A stretch of DNA of 64,000 nt from Pseudofabraea citricarpa (GCA_029641185.1 JAPWGK010000004.1:682001-746000), one strand, 5' to 3'; shown: positions 33,863-45,832, counted from the first letter of the stretch. Notes: generated from the sequence alone by a model not told the origin. Numbers and translations are program-made.

Positions 33863-34462
33863 CTTGACGTGAACTGGTTCTTGCAATTTGTCTATTATGG
33901 ATAATAGAATCGGGGTTTGAACGAACCGTTTCGAATTTGTTGCTGCTTGTGTTTGGTCGATTGCGGTGGGAAAGTTTGAGAGCTCTAGGGAATCTGGTCG
34001 CGGTATTTATAGGCCTGTGTACTTGGAAGCTGTGAATCAACTTGCGGGAGCATCGTCACAATCCATCCGTGAATATCTCTATTGACGACCGAGGCTGAAT
34101 CATCTTGCGCGAGAATTATCACAATCTATTGATGAATGTCCTTATTAATGAACAACTGCTTGCTATTAGTATATGATGTGAATGAACATGTTATTATCAA
34201 GTAGCTGCATTCACAAGTTATTGAGATTAGGAGAAAGCCAAACGATATTCTGCTGATTTTTAACAAGACTTATACTTATAATGTTTACTAGTAATATAAT
34301 AATACAAATTTACAGCGGAACTTCTACTTTAACACTAACCTATGAGTTGTATTCATTATTTACAAAAGCCAAGTAATTTAGAGCTGGTTTACCACCACCT
34401 TGACTTTGCTCGCTTATGGAAGCAGGTAGTGGTATATATATACAAGTAACACAACTTCTGTC
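33863..34462. other. Intergenic region with imperfect tandem repeat
   Basis: About 600 bases upstream of the small Cys-rich gene and of the 5S gene. It contains an imperfect duplication of about 60 bp (34029-34153). From 34150 to 34400 it is strongly AT-rich. No coding sequence is supported. Confidence 0.5.
34029..34153. repeat. Imperfect ~60-bp tandem direct repeat
   Basis: The copy at 34029-34089 (starting gctgtgaatcaacttgcggg) and the copy at 34094-34153 (starting gctgaatcatcttgcgcgag) can be aligned along most of their length, sharing tcacaatc and tgaat blocks. The differences are mostly C to T or G to A. Confidence 0.7.
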
Positions 34463-34581
34463 ACATACGACCATAGACTGAGGAGAACTGGGCATCCCGT
34501 CCGCTCTGCCATACATAAGCCTCAGATCGGTAGATTAGTAGTTGGGTGGGTGACCACCAGCGAATACCTACTGTTGTATGT
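34463..34581 (+). rRNA. 5S ribosomal RNA
   Basis: The 119-nt sequence matches fungal 5S rRNA as I know it from Neurospora: it starts ACATACGACC, contains CATCCCGTCCGCTCTGCC and TTGGGTGGGTGACCACC, and ends GTTGTATGT. Helix I pairs the first and last nine bases. Helix II pairs CTGAGG with CCTCAG, so the fold is intact. A TTTTT run begins at 34581 and should terminate RNA polymerase III. The internal control region carries the promoter. As usual in filamentous ascomycetes it stands alone and not in an rDNA repeat. Confidence 0.95.
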
Positions 34582-34894
34582 TTTTGCTTCCCTTTTGATT
34601 TTTGCTTTCATCCTGTATTTCTTTTTTTTACTTGGCGTGCAGACGTACGTATCTATTGTTTTCAGCCGAGGATATATTAGATTTTTCTTTTGGGCAGAAA
34701 ACCCGGATATTTGCTTAAGCTGGCTACACAGTCGGGCAGAGGTTGAAGAGTAGGTAGGATTTGCTCGCTAAAACAGTATCCTCTCTGTTTGACATTCTTG
34801 TAAGTATAGGTAGGCAGTTACTTAGTCACAAACCAAAGCCAGTGGGAGAGCAAATTTGAAAAGTAATGATATGTACCTAATTAACTTCCGAAGC
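34582..34894. other. Intergenic: 5S downstream flank and oxygenase 3' flank
   Basis: 313 bases, T-rich at its start, which provides the polymerase III terminator. There is no gene. The oxygenase polyadenylation region is expected around 34800-34890. Confidence 0.55.
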
Positions 34895-36598
34895 TTATAT
34901 CATAGGTTCTAGTGCCCCTCGTCCACTAATTACAATTTCACCTATCTCTCTGACGATACTCTTCCTCCCTCTATTCTCAGTTGCTTCCACCCAATTGCCA
35001 TGAATCTGTGCCTTTAGATGGAACGGCAATTCAACAATAGCAACAGGTCTCTCAAATTCCTTCGTATCAAGCACAACTAGATCACAACGATTGGCTGCCT
35101 TCCGCTCAACCATGGCAACTACCCACCCGTCGCCTTCCGGCGCATCTTTAGATCTTGGGATGAAAATAGGCTCTTGGACTAAAGAATCATCTCCGGCGTA
35201 GAAGTAGCGTGTCTTGCCAGTTTTGTTACTGTGCATCGCGAGGGCATTAAGTCCATGAAAAATGTTCTTCTTTCCGTCACTCCGGTCCGGTAAGAAGACG
35301 TCAAGGAACAGCCACTCGTATTGCTGAGTCATGAACCTTTCATCAATCCTTGGAAACTCACAGGGTAGATCCACGGTAACAATAGGATCCGGAATAGAGC
35401 TTCCGCTTGGTTTGCTTAAATCGAGTTCCCAGCGCACAAAATCTGCCTTGGTTTCTGGTGACGGCATTCTTCCATCGTCGGGTGGGAAGAAAGGGAACGC
35501 GTTGTCATGCACACGCGAAGTCTCAAGGTAGATTTTTCCATCTGTCCCTTCCCAGGCGCCAGCAGTATCTATGAGGACATCCGTCAGCTTTCGTACTTAT
35601 CTACGGATTTCATATCGAGATTGATCATTTTACTCACGAATATTCATGCAATTCTTCCACTCATAATGACGATACTCGCCAACTGACCATCCTTCGGGTA
35701 ATGGGGTGCTCTTCCTTCTTGGTGCGACGATGAAAGTCGCATTGAGCTTATAATCATAAGCCCAATGCTGTCGCCCCTTTTTCATGCGAGCGATGCTCGC
35801 TTCGAAGGGCCAACAAACGAGAACAAGCCAATTGGGAGTGATAGCACAATCGTGAATCAAGGCACAATAGGGGGACTTGATCCAGAGCTCTTCGACCTTA
35901 TTTCCATTCTTATCGAGAGTATAGGTTGCGATATCAAGTGTTGCCAGACCCTTCGCTTCATATCCAAAAACAACAAGTTCGTCGGTGATGGGGTCTACCT
36001 TTGGATGAGCAGTGAAAGTTTGACTTTTGATCTGAGGCCCAAAAGGATCATATCCCAACGTCGCTAATGTATCCGGATCTACCGCATAAGGGAGGCCGCC
36101 CTCCTTGAGCGCGAGCAGACGATCAGCCCAATACACAAGATTTGTATTAGCGGTGGAATCGACAGCAGCACGAACACATGGATGATGTGTGAAAGGATTT
36201 CGATAGAGTCCAAAGAGAGCCTTGTTTGCCTTTCGTTCTAGCTTGTACCGTTCTGTTTCGATGTATCGAGTCTTCATATCTACGCGACCATCATGAATTC
36301 GAAATGCAGACATGTTCCCATCACCATCGATCGGGACATTATCTGGATGAGGCGGTACAAACGGATCGCACATAACCCGGTAGAAAGTGCCTCGGATTTC
36401 ATGGGGAATTTCTCCTAAGACAACAAGATCTCCGATTTCGCCTTCGAGTCGGCATGGGAGACTTGAACCGGCGAGATCAAATGCGACTGGCCATTTTGAG
36501 GTTAGACCATAGTGTTCGGCATTTTGACTAGCTGTTGGTGCATTGGCTGTAGCATCGGGCTTTGCAAAGCCGTTCGTGGGAGTATCGTTTAGTGTCAT
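34895..36598 (-). CDS. cao-1: Carotenoid/stilbene cleavage oxygenase (CAO-1 type)
   Basis: Exons 36598-35638 and 35568-34895 give 544 residues. The RPE65/carotenoid oxygenase family uses four histidines to hold Fe(II). The likely set here is H198 (FTAHPKVDP), H249 (LIHDCAIT), H321 (NIHTAGAWEG, created across the intron) and H510 (QIHGNWVE). Sequence blocks such as TFYRVMCDPFVPPHPDNVPIDGDGN and KANKALFGLYRNPFTHHP are those I associate with Neurospora CAO-1. That enzyme splits the central double bond of resveratrol and piceatannol and leaves carotenoids untouched. So stilbene cleavage is more likely than retinal formation, though this is a family inference. No targeting signal is seen. The start at 36598 is the first ATG in the frame. 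It is divergent from a transcription-factor gene. Confidence 0.9.
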
Positions 36599-37276
36599 AT
36601 TGGAGCTTTGATACTGTAGAGAAGCAGGTTTTTGAGTTGCCAATCTGGGAAGCAATTCCAACAGCTATTATACGATTTTATATACATTTGTGATTTCTAA
36701 ACCCTGGAGTTTCCCCGCAACGTATTGTATGATACATCCATCGAAGGTCGGGTTAAAGGATGAGTTCTCGTGTGTGTTAATGCCGACAATCTGATTTCAA
36801 CGACGCCAAAAACGTATTTTCTACAGTTCCATCAACTACGAAATTCAAATGCACAATACCTGATACGCTCGGAGTGAACCCACATGTCTTAGCAAGACCA
36901 TCCCCAGAATACTTTAATAAACAACTCACTGGCAATGCCCCGCAAAAATCCCCTGGGGCCCCACAGTTCAAAAACCCACCTCCGCGGCATAAACCCACAT
37001 GCTCCGTCAGCTCCTAATGGGAACCGAAATTCAAATCTCTTAACATTTAAGGTTTTTGAACCTCAAAAGAACCTGTGCCGGGCAGGTCATGGGTCGCCCA
37101 TGCCACATACCCCACTACTCTCCACATTGGGACTCTCTTGGCTTCATGCCCGCAGTTTCCGCTACAATCAAGGCAAGTTTGTTCCCCTTTCAACCGAAAA
37201 GTGAAAATCATTCGACCGCCTTCGACTTCTCTCCTGATACAACATCAGATAACTGAAAAGAAAAAGAGTGTTCAAC
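36599..37276. promoter_or_regulatory. Divergent promoter between oxygenase and transcription factor
   Basis: A 678-bp shared region. It contains the palindrome CCCCTGGGG (36950-36958; each half is also a stress-response-type CCCCT/AGGGG site) and CCGCGG near 36982. These are candidate operators only. Confidence 0.4.
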
Positions 37277-39448
37277 ATGGTGTATTCGCGGTATCAATGC
37301 CAGACCTGCCAAATTACCTACTCCAGTAGTAGTCACTTACGACGTCACGAGGCAGTCCGTACGTTCATAACAACCCTCGTTATTAGATTGCCCTTCTAAA
37401 CTCACCTCTTATTAGATGCTGGTAGTCGTATTTTCTGTTGTCACTTTTGCGATCGCCAATTTCAAAGATCGTATGTAGAAAAACCTGCTAGGGTTTCATT
37501 TTGCTCAATTAAACTAGGGACGCTGCCCGCCGGCATTCAAAGTCTTGTGCTCTGAGGGATAACAGACCACTTCCTGAACCAAGACAACGTGGGAAGAAGA
37601 AACAGGCGTGCGAGAGTTGTGCACGTGCAAAGAGAGCCTGTGATCGAGGCCACCCATGTGGAGGATGTCAAGTCAATCAAACAGTGTGCATATACTACCG
37701 TTCCCAACATGATAAACAGCAAATACAACAAATACAGCAGAGACAGCCAGATCTAGACTCATACCAATCCTTAGACAAGTCGCTTAGCGATGCGTCGCCT
37801 CCCACTTACTCTCAAGCCCTACAGAGACTAGAGTTTCCCTTGGATAACAGACCACGCAGTGGCTCACACTATACACGTATTGATGTTCAATTTCTTCTGA
37901 ACTATACAGATCCTGATAGTGCTGCTTTGCCTGAGTTCTTTGGTACGGCAAGCTCTTCATCGGCTTCTCCAACCTCTTCGATGGATGCAAACATTCCACA
38001 CTTCTCCGCAGATTTCCTGGAAGATTTGGATAGCATGCTGCAAGTTTCTGCTACGCCAGTCTTCGGGGACTATTTCTTTGACGAGAGCCCAGGATTTCAT
38101 AGTGTTAATATTTCGGAAGCACGACAAAACCAAATCCAGGCTCGCCTTGCAGAACTCACATTTCAGTTAAAGAAAATACACGAGTCACTGTTAGGACAAG
38201 ATGGCGAGGCGGCACCGCAATTCAATTTAGAGCTTGCGGGTGTTCTTTTCACCGTGAAGAATTTACTAGACTTCACACGATTATACTTCGATAACTGGCA
38301 TCCCAATTGTCCTATATTACATCGACCAACTTTTGACATAGAAACCGCTTCCTTGCCAGTTCTCCTTGGAGTGTTCTTGATTGGAGCAGCATATTCGTCG
38401 CCTCGAGATACTGCTGCAATCGCACGGGAGTATTATGATCTCGCCGAGGAATTTGTTTTTCAGCATCAAGATTTCATAGACATCCTTCGGTCAGAGCGCA
38501 CCACGTTATCACCCAGCAAAGCGTCAATTGAGTCACTTCAAGCTGCCTTTTTAGTTTCTGTTTTCCAAAACTGGCAATGCTCTCCGCTATCTCGACGACG
38601 AATGCGCACGCAACGATACTCTGATATCATATCTGCTGCACGTTTGTTAGATCTCACGTCGGTCAAGAATGATCATGTGAACAGTGCTACTTCTCAGTTC
38701 GAGTTATTTGATTGGGAAGCGTACATCGAGGCTGAGACCAAAGTGAGGTATATTTAAATCGTTTACTCGCAAGGCATAGCATATTCTAACTTCAAGCAGA
38801 TTGATGTGTTACATCTTCCTTGTTGATTGCCAATATACAATCTTCTACCGTTATCCACCTCGTCTTATGGTCACGGAGATGTCAGGAGACCTCCCTTCTT
38901 CTGAGCAAGCTTTCTCTGCTACTGATAGAATGGCTTGCGAGGATTCTTTGAATACCACCCAAAGACCACCGCCTGTATCGTTGTCTACATGCATTCAATC
39001 ATTTATGCACGACGGTTCTTGGGGACCAGAGATCCATGACATACTTGGCTCGCTGACTACTCTTAGCCTCTTCACCATTCTTAACGGTAACTTTTCTTCC
39101 ACACTTACTTTGATAATACAAACCACTAATTATATATAAGCCTTCAACTCTATAATCTTCATGACGAAACAGAACTTCTTCGATTCTAACAATCTCAAGA
39201 ATATTTGCCAGGGCTTATATAGGTGGAAAACCATCTGGAACTTGCATCTTGACAGGATTACCCCACAGCAACTCAGCAAGATTGGGTTTATGAAAAATGC
39301 TCTGGAGTGGTGGTATCTTACATATTTATTTGTCAAGGCAGAAACATGTTCAGATGTACGAATCACATCGGCGACTGCATTCGACACAGATTCAATGTCC
39401 GAAGTGAACAGCCTTCTAAAGCGTTTTGAAGGTGTCACAATATCATAA
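37277..39448 (+). CDS. Transcription factor with two zinc fingers plus Zn(II)2Cys6 cluster, 5 exons
   Basis: Exons 37277-37358, 37416-37470, 37518-38747, 38800-39086 and 39141-39448 give 653 residues. The first finger is classic C2H2 (C8, C11, H24, H28) and spans intron 1. The second is C2HC (C36, C39, H52, C56) and spans intron 2. A basic linker then leads to a binuclear cluster (C77, C80, C87, C93, C96, C103). The body (about 210-560) fits the fungal-specific transcription-factor domain, for example FTRLYFDNWHPNCPILHRPTF, where the NCPILHRPTF block is typical. The C-terminal exon (NLKNICQGLYRWKTIWNLH) also fits this class. Each finger is lost if its intron is retained. Placement next to the CAO-1-type gene suggests, without proof, that it may regulate it. 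Confidence 0.88.
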
Positions 39449-39617
39449 CATTCTGGACGTAGATGCATTCTTTTCACGACCTCAATATGGCCTCATAACC
39501 ACGCAGTTTGGCTATACGCGGAGAACTTAGAATGCTGGAAGGGCAGGGTATATTACGAACATTAATTGAAAGGCGCGGAAGAGAAAATCGTTTTTTGTGT
39601 AAAGTATGAATAATCCT

Positions 39618-41569
39618 TCAACCGGGATGCGGTCTCTTAAAGGGATGCGCTTCGGTGTTGAAAACCCAATTATCCAAGTTCACCAAATCTGGTTCGCTAA
39701 AGATGAGATAGAAATACTTCAGAGTTTCGGCCGTCCAAAAGGACTCCATGCTGTCAAACTTTGGTGGTGGTACCACTGTCGTATCACTCAGCGAGGCATG
39801 TCCGAATTCAGCACGTGTATATGTATCAATGAGCTCAAACATCTTCCATGCGTCTTCACGCAATTTCTCATCGCCCGTGATTCGGTAGAGAATAAAGATT
39901 GACTCGATAGCTTCGGGGCTGCCGAGTGTTAGTAAGACAAAGTTTTATGAAACATCAGGCCTACCGAAGAAGATAACGCCGGTCAACTATCTCGGAGAAG
40001 CCTGGAGCGAGTTTCAAATCGAGTATTTTAGCCTGTTGAGTAGCTGGAGAGGCAGCAGTGCTGAAGTCTTCGTGCCACTGAGCAATACCAGCGTACCATT
40101 TTGCCTCATCCCACTCGCAGGCTGTTGTATTCTCACATGGTACTGCTTGAAACATCTCAGGCATTATTCCAGTAGGCATTGATTGATATGCCCAGATGCA
40201 ACCATCCACAAGCTGGCGAGCAATTGTAAGTTCCTCTGGCCGATTGAAGATTCTCGACCCTATGCCTACCATGCCTCCAACAAAGCAACCTAGATGCTGG
40301 CCTTGTGGATCAAGCTGTGATTTGCCAGTGGAGTTGACTTGGATGTTACCTGGGATCAGTAGGTCAACTTTTTCTTTGGCCATTGGCCTGAAGAACAAGT
40401 GTTTTTTTGCGGCATCGATTGCATACTCGTACATGGTACGATATTGTTTGGATAATCCTCCCAGTAATATATATTCCTAATAAAAAGTCAGAAGGGTTTT
40501 GAGATACCGGAATCAGAACCACTTGACCTTTGGCAGGTACTCATAGAAGGAGTCAGCCATTGCTCCGAGAGAAAATACACCATCGGTTGAAAAATCTTCC
40601 TCTTTTGCATTCACAGCGACGGGAAATAAACCAGGTAACTTTGTTGAACCCTGATGCTTCTCGAGCAGATCTGTGATACGCTGAATGGCATCAAAGAATT
40701 TTGGATCACCAGACACTTGGGAAAGTCTAGTAAACTCGAGTGAAAAGGAGCCCAGCTCAGCGAGTAGCATACCAAAGCTAGACTCTTGTTTGCTGCCATT
40801 CTTAGCTCTATGGATATTTAGTAACATCGTTCCAGGTTAAAATGGGGAGTTAGATCTATCCCTACAATTTCCAGCGCCATCGCGGAATGGGCAATCTGTT
40901 TGGAGTATCGAAGGCAGCATAGAGCATATCTGCCAACTCAACGGCTTTTTGTAAGAGGATGGAGTATTGACCACCGCTAAGATCGTATGCTGCCAAAAGA
41001 CCTCCGAGATATCGAATATTCGTCTCAAACGTACTAATTTCTTCCTGGTCAGCGGACGAGAAATCAATATCTACCACACTGGCAACAGCTTCTTCAAATT
41101 CCTCCTTGAGGCCCATGATCCATAGCGTGTCCAGAGAATCGACTAATGTTGCTGCCCAGCCGCCGAAGTGACTACGTGAAATACCGCTGATTGGTGCAAG
41201 CTCGTCTTTCATCCAAGCGTGTTTCTTATATCCTGTCCATGCGTACATGAAAGCGTTTCTGACTTCATTACGTCTGGCATTTCTCTCTCTTGCAACGGTG
41301 GGCAATTCTTGAGAGAAATCATGTTGGATCCGAGGAAGCTTGATTGCCTTTCCACTTGGTAGTGGAATCATCGATGTTACAGGATATGAATCAGGACGTG
41401 TGTGCCATTGGAACCTGCCGTCTCCTGTTGTCGAAGGCCTGGAAAACGGTTGCTGTGTCTTTAACCCGGTCGAGCTGAATTGGAAATCTAGCTCGAAAGA
41501 GAAATAGATCAATAATACGATGGTCACAGCAGCGAGAGAGTACAACGGCGATAATCGTTGGGTCAACAT
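39618..41569 (-). CDS. GH47 class I alpha-1,2-mannosidase, type II membrane protein
   Basis: Exons 41569-40866, 40807-40528, 40476-39965 and 39918-39618 give 598 residues. GH47 enzymes trim alpha-1,2-linked mannose from N-glycans in the ER or Golgi. A short cytosolic tail and signal anchor (about residues 9-27, LYSLAAVTIVLLIYFSF) give type II topology. Family blocks are in order: AWMKDELAPISG, GWAATLVDSLDTLWIMGL, FETNIRYLGGLLAAYDLSG, ESSFGMLLAELGSFSLEF, HLGCFVGGMVGIG, RPEAIESIFILYRITGD (joined only by splicing), and the final NTEAHP containing the Ca2+-binding Thr. The second intron has a less usual GTCAAG donor. The length and anchor fit Golgi enzymes or an ER mannosidase. Secreted GH47 forms lack this anchor. 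Confidence 0.93.
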
Positions 41570-42142
41570 GACTTGAAGGCGAACATACAGTAATTGTTCT
41601 TTTCGTCTGGCCGTTGGGACAGGAAGAAGAGGGGTTATGTTTACATCAGTACCTATTTATGAACAACCATGACATCGTGCACGCGCTCATTCTTGAAGTG
41701 GTTTAGGAGTATCGTGAGTGTTTCATGGGGGCACGCCAACGGCGGGAGTGCACAGGTGCATAATGCGAGTCTGGGAGCTCGCTTAAATAGTAACGAGCAT
41801 TTGGTACTCACAATACTAGTTAAGAATAATGCTAATTGGTGATTTACATGGCCCTTTAGTGCTGAAGTAATGTCGCAGGCTTGAAGACGAATAATGGTTC
41901 TCTCCCTCTTGCACGAATCGATGTAGCCAGGGTCCCCAGACCATATCTAGAATGAGCTTGGCATCTGCCCCACCAATCACTGTTTTGAGTGCAGTTTATA
42001 AGGTGCGGGTAGTGAAATGTCATAGAAACTGCACCAAAATACGATATGAATAGTATTTGTGAAATGATTGATATGAATTCCAACTGACAAACTTTTATGA
42101 ACTCTAAAAGAAAATTGCCTTTATTACCTGATGTTTGATAAC
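41570..42142. other. Intergenic: mannosidase promoter and 3' flank of unknown membrane-protein gene
   Basis: About 570 bases. No gene is supported; the open frame reaching 41856 on the minus strand is out of frame with the spliced gene to its right. Confidence 0.5.
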
Positions 42143-43920
42143 CTATGAAAACCCGCTGTGTTGAGCTAGCTCGACTTGTTGTCTCGTTAAGATAATTTGC
42201 CAGATCTGGAAGAAAAGAGAGGTAATCAACAATGCAATACCTACAGCAAGCGATGCGAGTAATGTCTATATTGTCATCAGTCACAAGTGGAATTCGCTAG
42301 GGTTTGAAAGTCATACCTTGTTGTTCCATAGCGACGACCAAGCTGCAGCTCTGCTCGATGCGTCTCGCAGTGAAAATGGGTTCTGCGTCTGATATTTCTG
42401 TACGTGGTTCTGTAGTTGAAGCAATTTGTGGCCAAGGATAGGATAGTCCCAATATGCATCACAACACTCATCAGACTCAGCAATATCCATCTCTTGGTAG
42501 AGTTGGCGAGCCTCAACACTTCTCAAACTATTCCCACAAACGACTGAAAGTAGTGGATCAAAGTCTTGAACGCTTTGAGATGCATGAAGGCTCTCAACAA
42601 GCTTGAAGCCTGCTTGCGAGGAGTTTTGTTGCCGCCCAAAAATTAAGCGATAAGATGAGATAATCTCTCGAGAGTAATCTTTTGCTGAAATACCTGAAAT
42701 GGCAGTTCGCTCGGTATTTCCCCCATGATTTTTACACAACCTGTAGAGAAGTCAGTTAATCTACACAGGATATGTGAGTGGAGATGTCAGGTATTACTGG
42801 GATAGGATGTTATCCTCTCGACTGCTATACATAATTCGGCAAAAGGAGGGATATCTAAAAAGCTTCAAAATCCCAAGTTCCCCGTCGAGTTCCAAATGAT
42901 CAGACAATGATTCTACCCATAATATCTCGATTCCCGTGTCCTGAAGTGTTTGATACGAGATATATTCTGGCATTATCGTGTCATTTTTTGACTCGAGAAA
43001 TGTCTCTAAGCGACCATCCCGTTGCGTTGTACGGCACAAAGGCAGCACGCCAAACCTTGCCAATATGTCAAAAAATGGTCGGTCAATGTAGTCGAAATCT
43101 TCTTGAATTGTGTGATATCTTGAAAGCTCCGAAATAGCTTGGTCCTGAGAGGGATGTATGCAAGCCTGTCTTATCTCGAGCTTATTTTCCGCGGGTCGGA
43201 TCGCAGGTGCATAGAGCATTGCTGGGGACCATTAGCACACATACGAGAAAAGGGACTTATTTCTCATACTCAACCATCCTAATATAGAGAAAACAGCCTG
43301 GTTTGGAGCAGCCCTCTCTTCATCTTCATCCAAGTGCGTCCTCAGTAATCCTTCATTATCAAGATTGTCCACTATCTCAACAAGAGCTGAATCTTCTTTG
43401 GACATAAAAACCCTCAAAATATGAATCACGGTCGCATAAACTTGTGCCAAATCTCCTTGGTGCGGTTTCTCGCTGATTTCGTTGAGCTTGACCAGAGCCG
43501 ATCGCAAGAGATGCCATTGCTCTTCAAACCTTTGCTCGAGCCATTGGATATACCAGACACACGCACATCCTAGTGTACCTTCCAGTTGTTGTTCACCGAT
43601 AATTAACGATATCAATGCACGCCGAAGCCGTGGCTCATCGTCCGTCGATAGTGCATGTAGTGCTTTCAAAAATTAATAGCGTCAGTCCAGGGAAGTCATA
43701 GTGATATGGCAATAATTGTTTACGCACCCCAGCTAGAGTCTCGTTCTTTCAGTGAACTTACTGATATGAATGGTGCGGGACCTCCGAATTTGTAGTCACC
43801 GTACTTGGAAGAATCAATGAACTATTCTCATACTGAGCGCACTTTTGTCAAACATACGACATTTTCCAAATGAACCTCGTTCCCGAGAAATTTTCCCTTT
43901 CGAGGATCTTCGGTGCTCAT
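42143..43920 (-). CDS. Fungal protein of unknown family with C-terminal membrane anchor
   Basis: My model has exons 43920-43858, 43821-43728, 43662-43270, 43221-42798, 42740-42317 and 42265-42143, encoding 506 residues. Exons 3-6 are well supported: a 48-nt intron with GTGCTAATG branch joins GWL to TMLYAPA, and the final exon encodes a membrane helix (LLASLAVGIALLITSLFFQI) followed by a short tail and stop. The rest is helical, with segments such as ERFGV-like DRPFFDILARFGVLPLC and AAWSSLWNNK. I associate this layout with a large paralogous group of uncharacterised filamentous-fungal proteins. The 5' end is uncertain: joining exon 1 to exon 2 requires a 36-nt intron, shorter than usual. No enzymatic motif is seen. 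Confidence 0.6.
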
Positions 43921-45832
43921 AATTGTGAGCAATTATGGTGGATCTCAAGTCAATTGAGTATTGAGTGAAATGAGTTTATGAATGAGAACAAGATGGTGTG
44001 AGGTTTTTTGGCTGACAACTACGATCGCACCCCCCCTTGACCTCAATTTCTAAACCTGTCTACGACAGAGGTCTTTAATGCCACAAGATGCGGGTGTGCG
44101 GTTGTTGCCACGTTGGGATCAATGTGTGTTACCCTGCAAGGATGCACGATTTGTTGTTCCACCACGCCAATAGGAATTTTGCCATACCGCCCAATGACCA
44201 ACGGGACGTAAATCATGAGAACGTAGTGTCACATGAAAGCACCAGACGAGGAAATAATAATATTGTAAAGACCGAAGCTAGTAACTCTGTCTGGTATACA
44301 AAACGCGTACACAGTATGTCGTCAGATCACGAAGGAATGAAATTGTCGTGGCGGATCAGAAGTGCTGAGTGCGTTCCGACACTGAGCAGGCAGTCAGTCA
44401 GCCTCGGAATGGAAAATGGGCGGTGAGGGAACTTACCTGCAGCCACCTAACAAGGTTGTAATATGATTAAAGCTGAAAGGAAAAATGCAAGTCATTTACT
44501 GAAAGCACAAATATGCGGCTTGTGGTCCCCAAAAACCCTGGAAAATGTGCTCATTCAATCAAAAAGAAAGATGTGACCCGATTCCGAAAATCGGACGAAA
44601 ATAACATGGAAACTTGGACCAGTTGAAAGACCTCACAGCCTTTAATTGCAGGCGAGGCTAACGACGTATTTATGCCCATCATCTGTGACGATGTTGGGTG
44701 AACAGGTTTGGGCTCTGACAAACAAGTCTGAGCTTAATCCTAACGATGACAACAAATTGTGATACATCACTGAATAGGTGGTTAGCCAACGCAAGCCTTC
44801 GAAACACTCTAGTTTTGCATACCATAAGTCCCATGGACAAGCGACAAGAAGTTTGCAACTTAAAACCCTCCCAGGTTGTTGCTACCTAGATAAACACGAG
44901 GTCAGAAAGACCTTCGAGAACCACAACAGGACCCAGCCCTCCATTTTTGACACACTCATATGCACATACCATAATCACACCTCTTAGGGCATGCCACGAT
45001 CAAACTTCCATCGCGAGAGGGAGGCGGCTCTTGAGTAACAAGCCTTTTCCACGGTTGTTCTGTGTTCGCAGGCTTTGGGAAGCCTTCCGTGCTGACTTGG
45101 CTAAAGAATGCCTTTACAGAATCGGGGAGCGGTGTGCAAGTTGTTGAGATATTCTGGTTGGCAAAACAGGACTTTAGTGGCTCAGAAGAGGGTATAGGTG
45201 AGGCTGCTCGGCTCTAGATAGTTCTTGTTAGCTTCTTGTGCAGAAATTCCAATGAGCAGATTGATCTTCACTTCTTGTTCCTCATCACTTGAAATATCTC
45301 CGTCCTTGTATGGCGTTCCTGTTATGGAGGTCATAGTCGACTGACTGTTGGCAGGTTCTAGTCTCAATAGTAGACCTGCAGAGGTAACGGTTTGTTCTCT
45401 TTAAATCCGCACTAGCAGTTTATGGGTGAAGGAAGCTGTGCCAGTTCTTGAGAGGAGCTTCTGCTCCTAATAAATACAAGAGAGGAGGCTCTGCTAGAAG
45501 ACTCGGTCTAACTGGTGATTAAAGTCCTCAATCTGGACCATAATTTTGCATACCCGTATGGTGTAAGATGTTCAGCACGAAAGTGTGCTGCTGAAGATAG
45601 AGGCTGCAGGGCAGAGTGGACTTGCTAATACTGTTCTAGCCAGGTGCGGCTGCGTTATAATATGATTGGTCTTCATAGATAAATCTCGTGAGGGGAAGTG
45701 GCGGCGGCTCAAGGAGGTCGCCGAAGGAGGAAGTTGGGCTTTATGCCGCCATAGAGAGATGTGACACACGTTGTTGACCACTCTAAAGTAGGATTTCTTT
45801 CCTAACAATTTATCAAACAGGAGATTTTTACC
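43921..45832. other. Largest gene-free interval (1.9 kb)
   Basis: No conserved coding sequence, repeat or RNA gene was recognised on either strand. Small open frames (for example 44088-44426 plus and 45182-45367 minus) lack family features. It separates the unknown membrane-protein gene from the CmcJ-like gene, so it includes both promoters. It may hold decayed sequence that I cannot identify by eye. Confidence 0.5.

Noticed and set aside
45182..45367. Minus-strand open frame of 61 codons in the largest gap
   Set aside because: It starts with TTG, has no motif and no neighbouring exon that would extend it.
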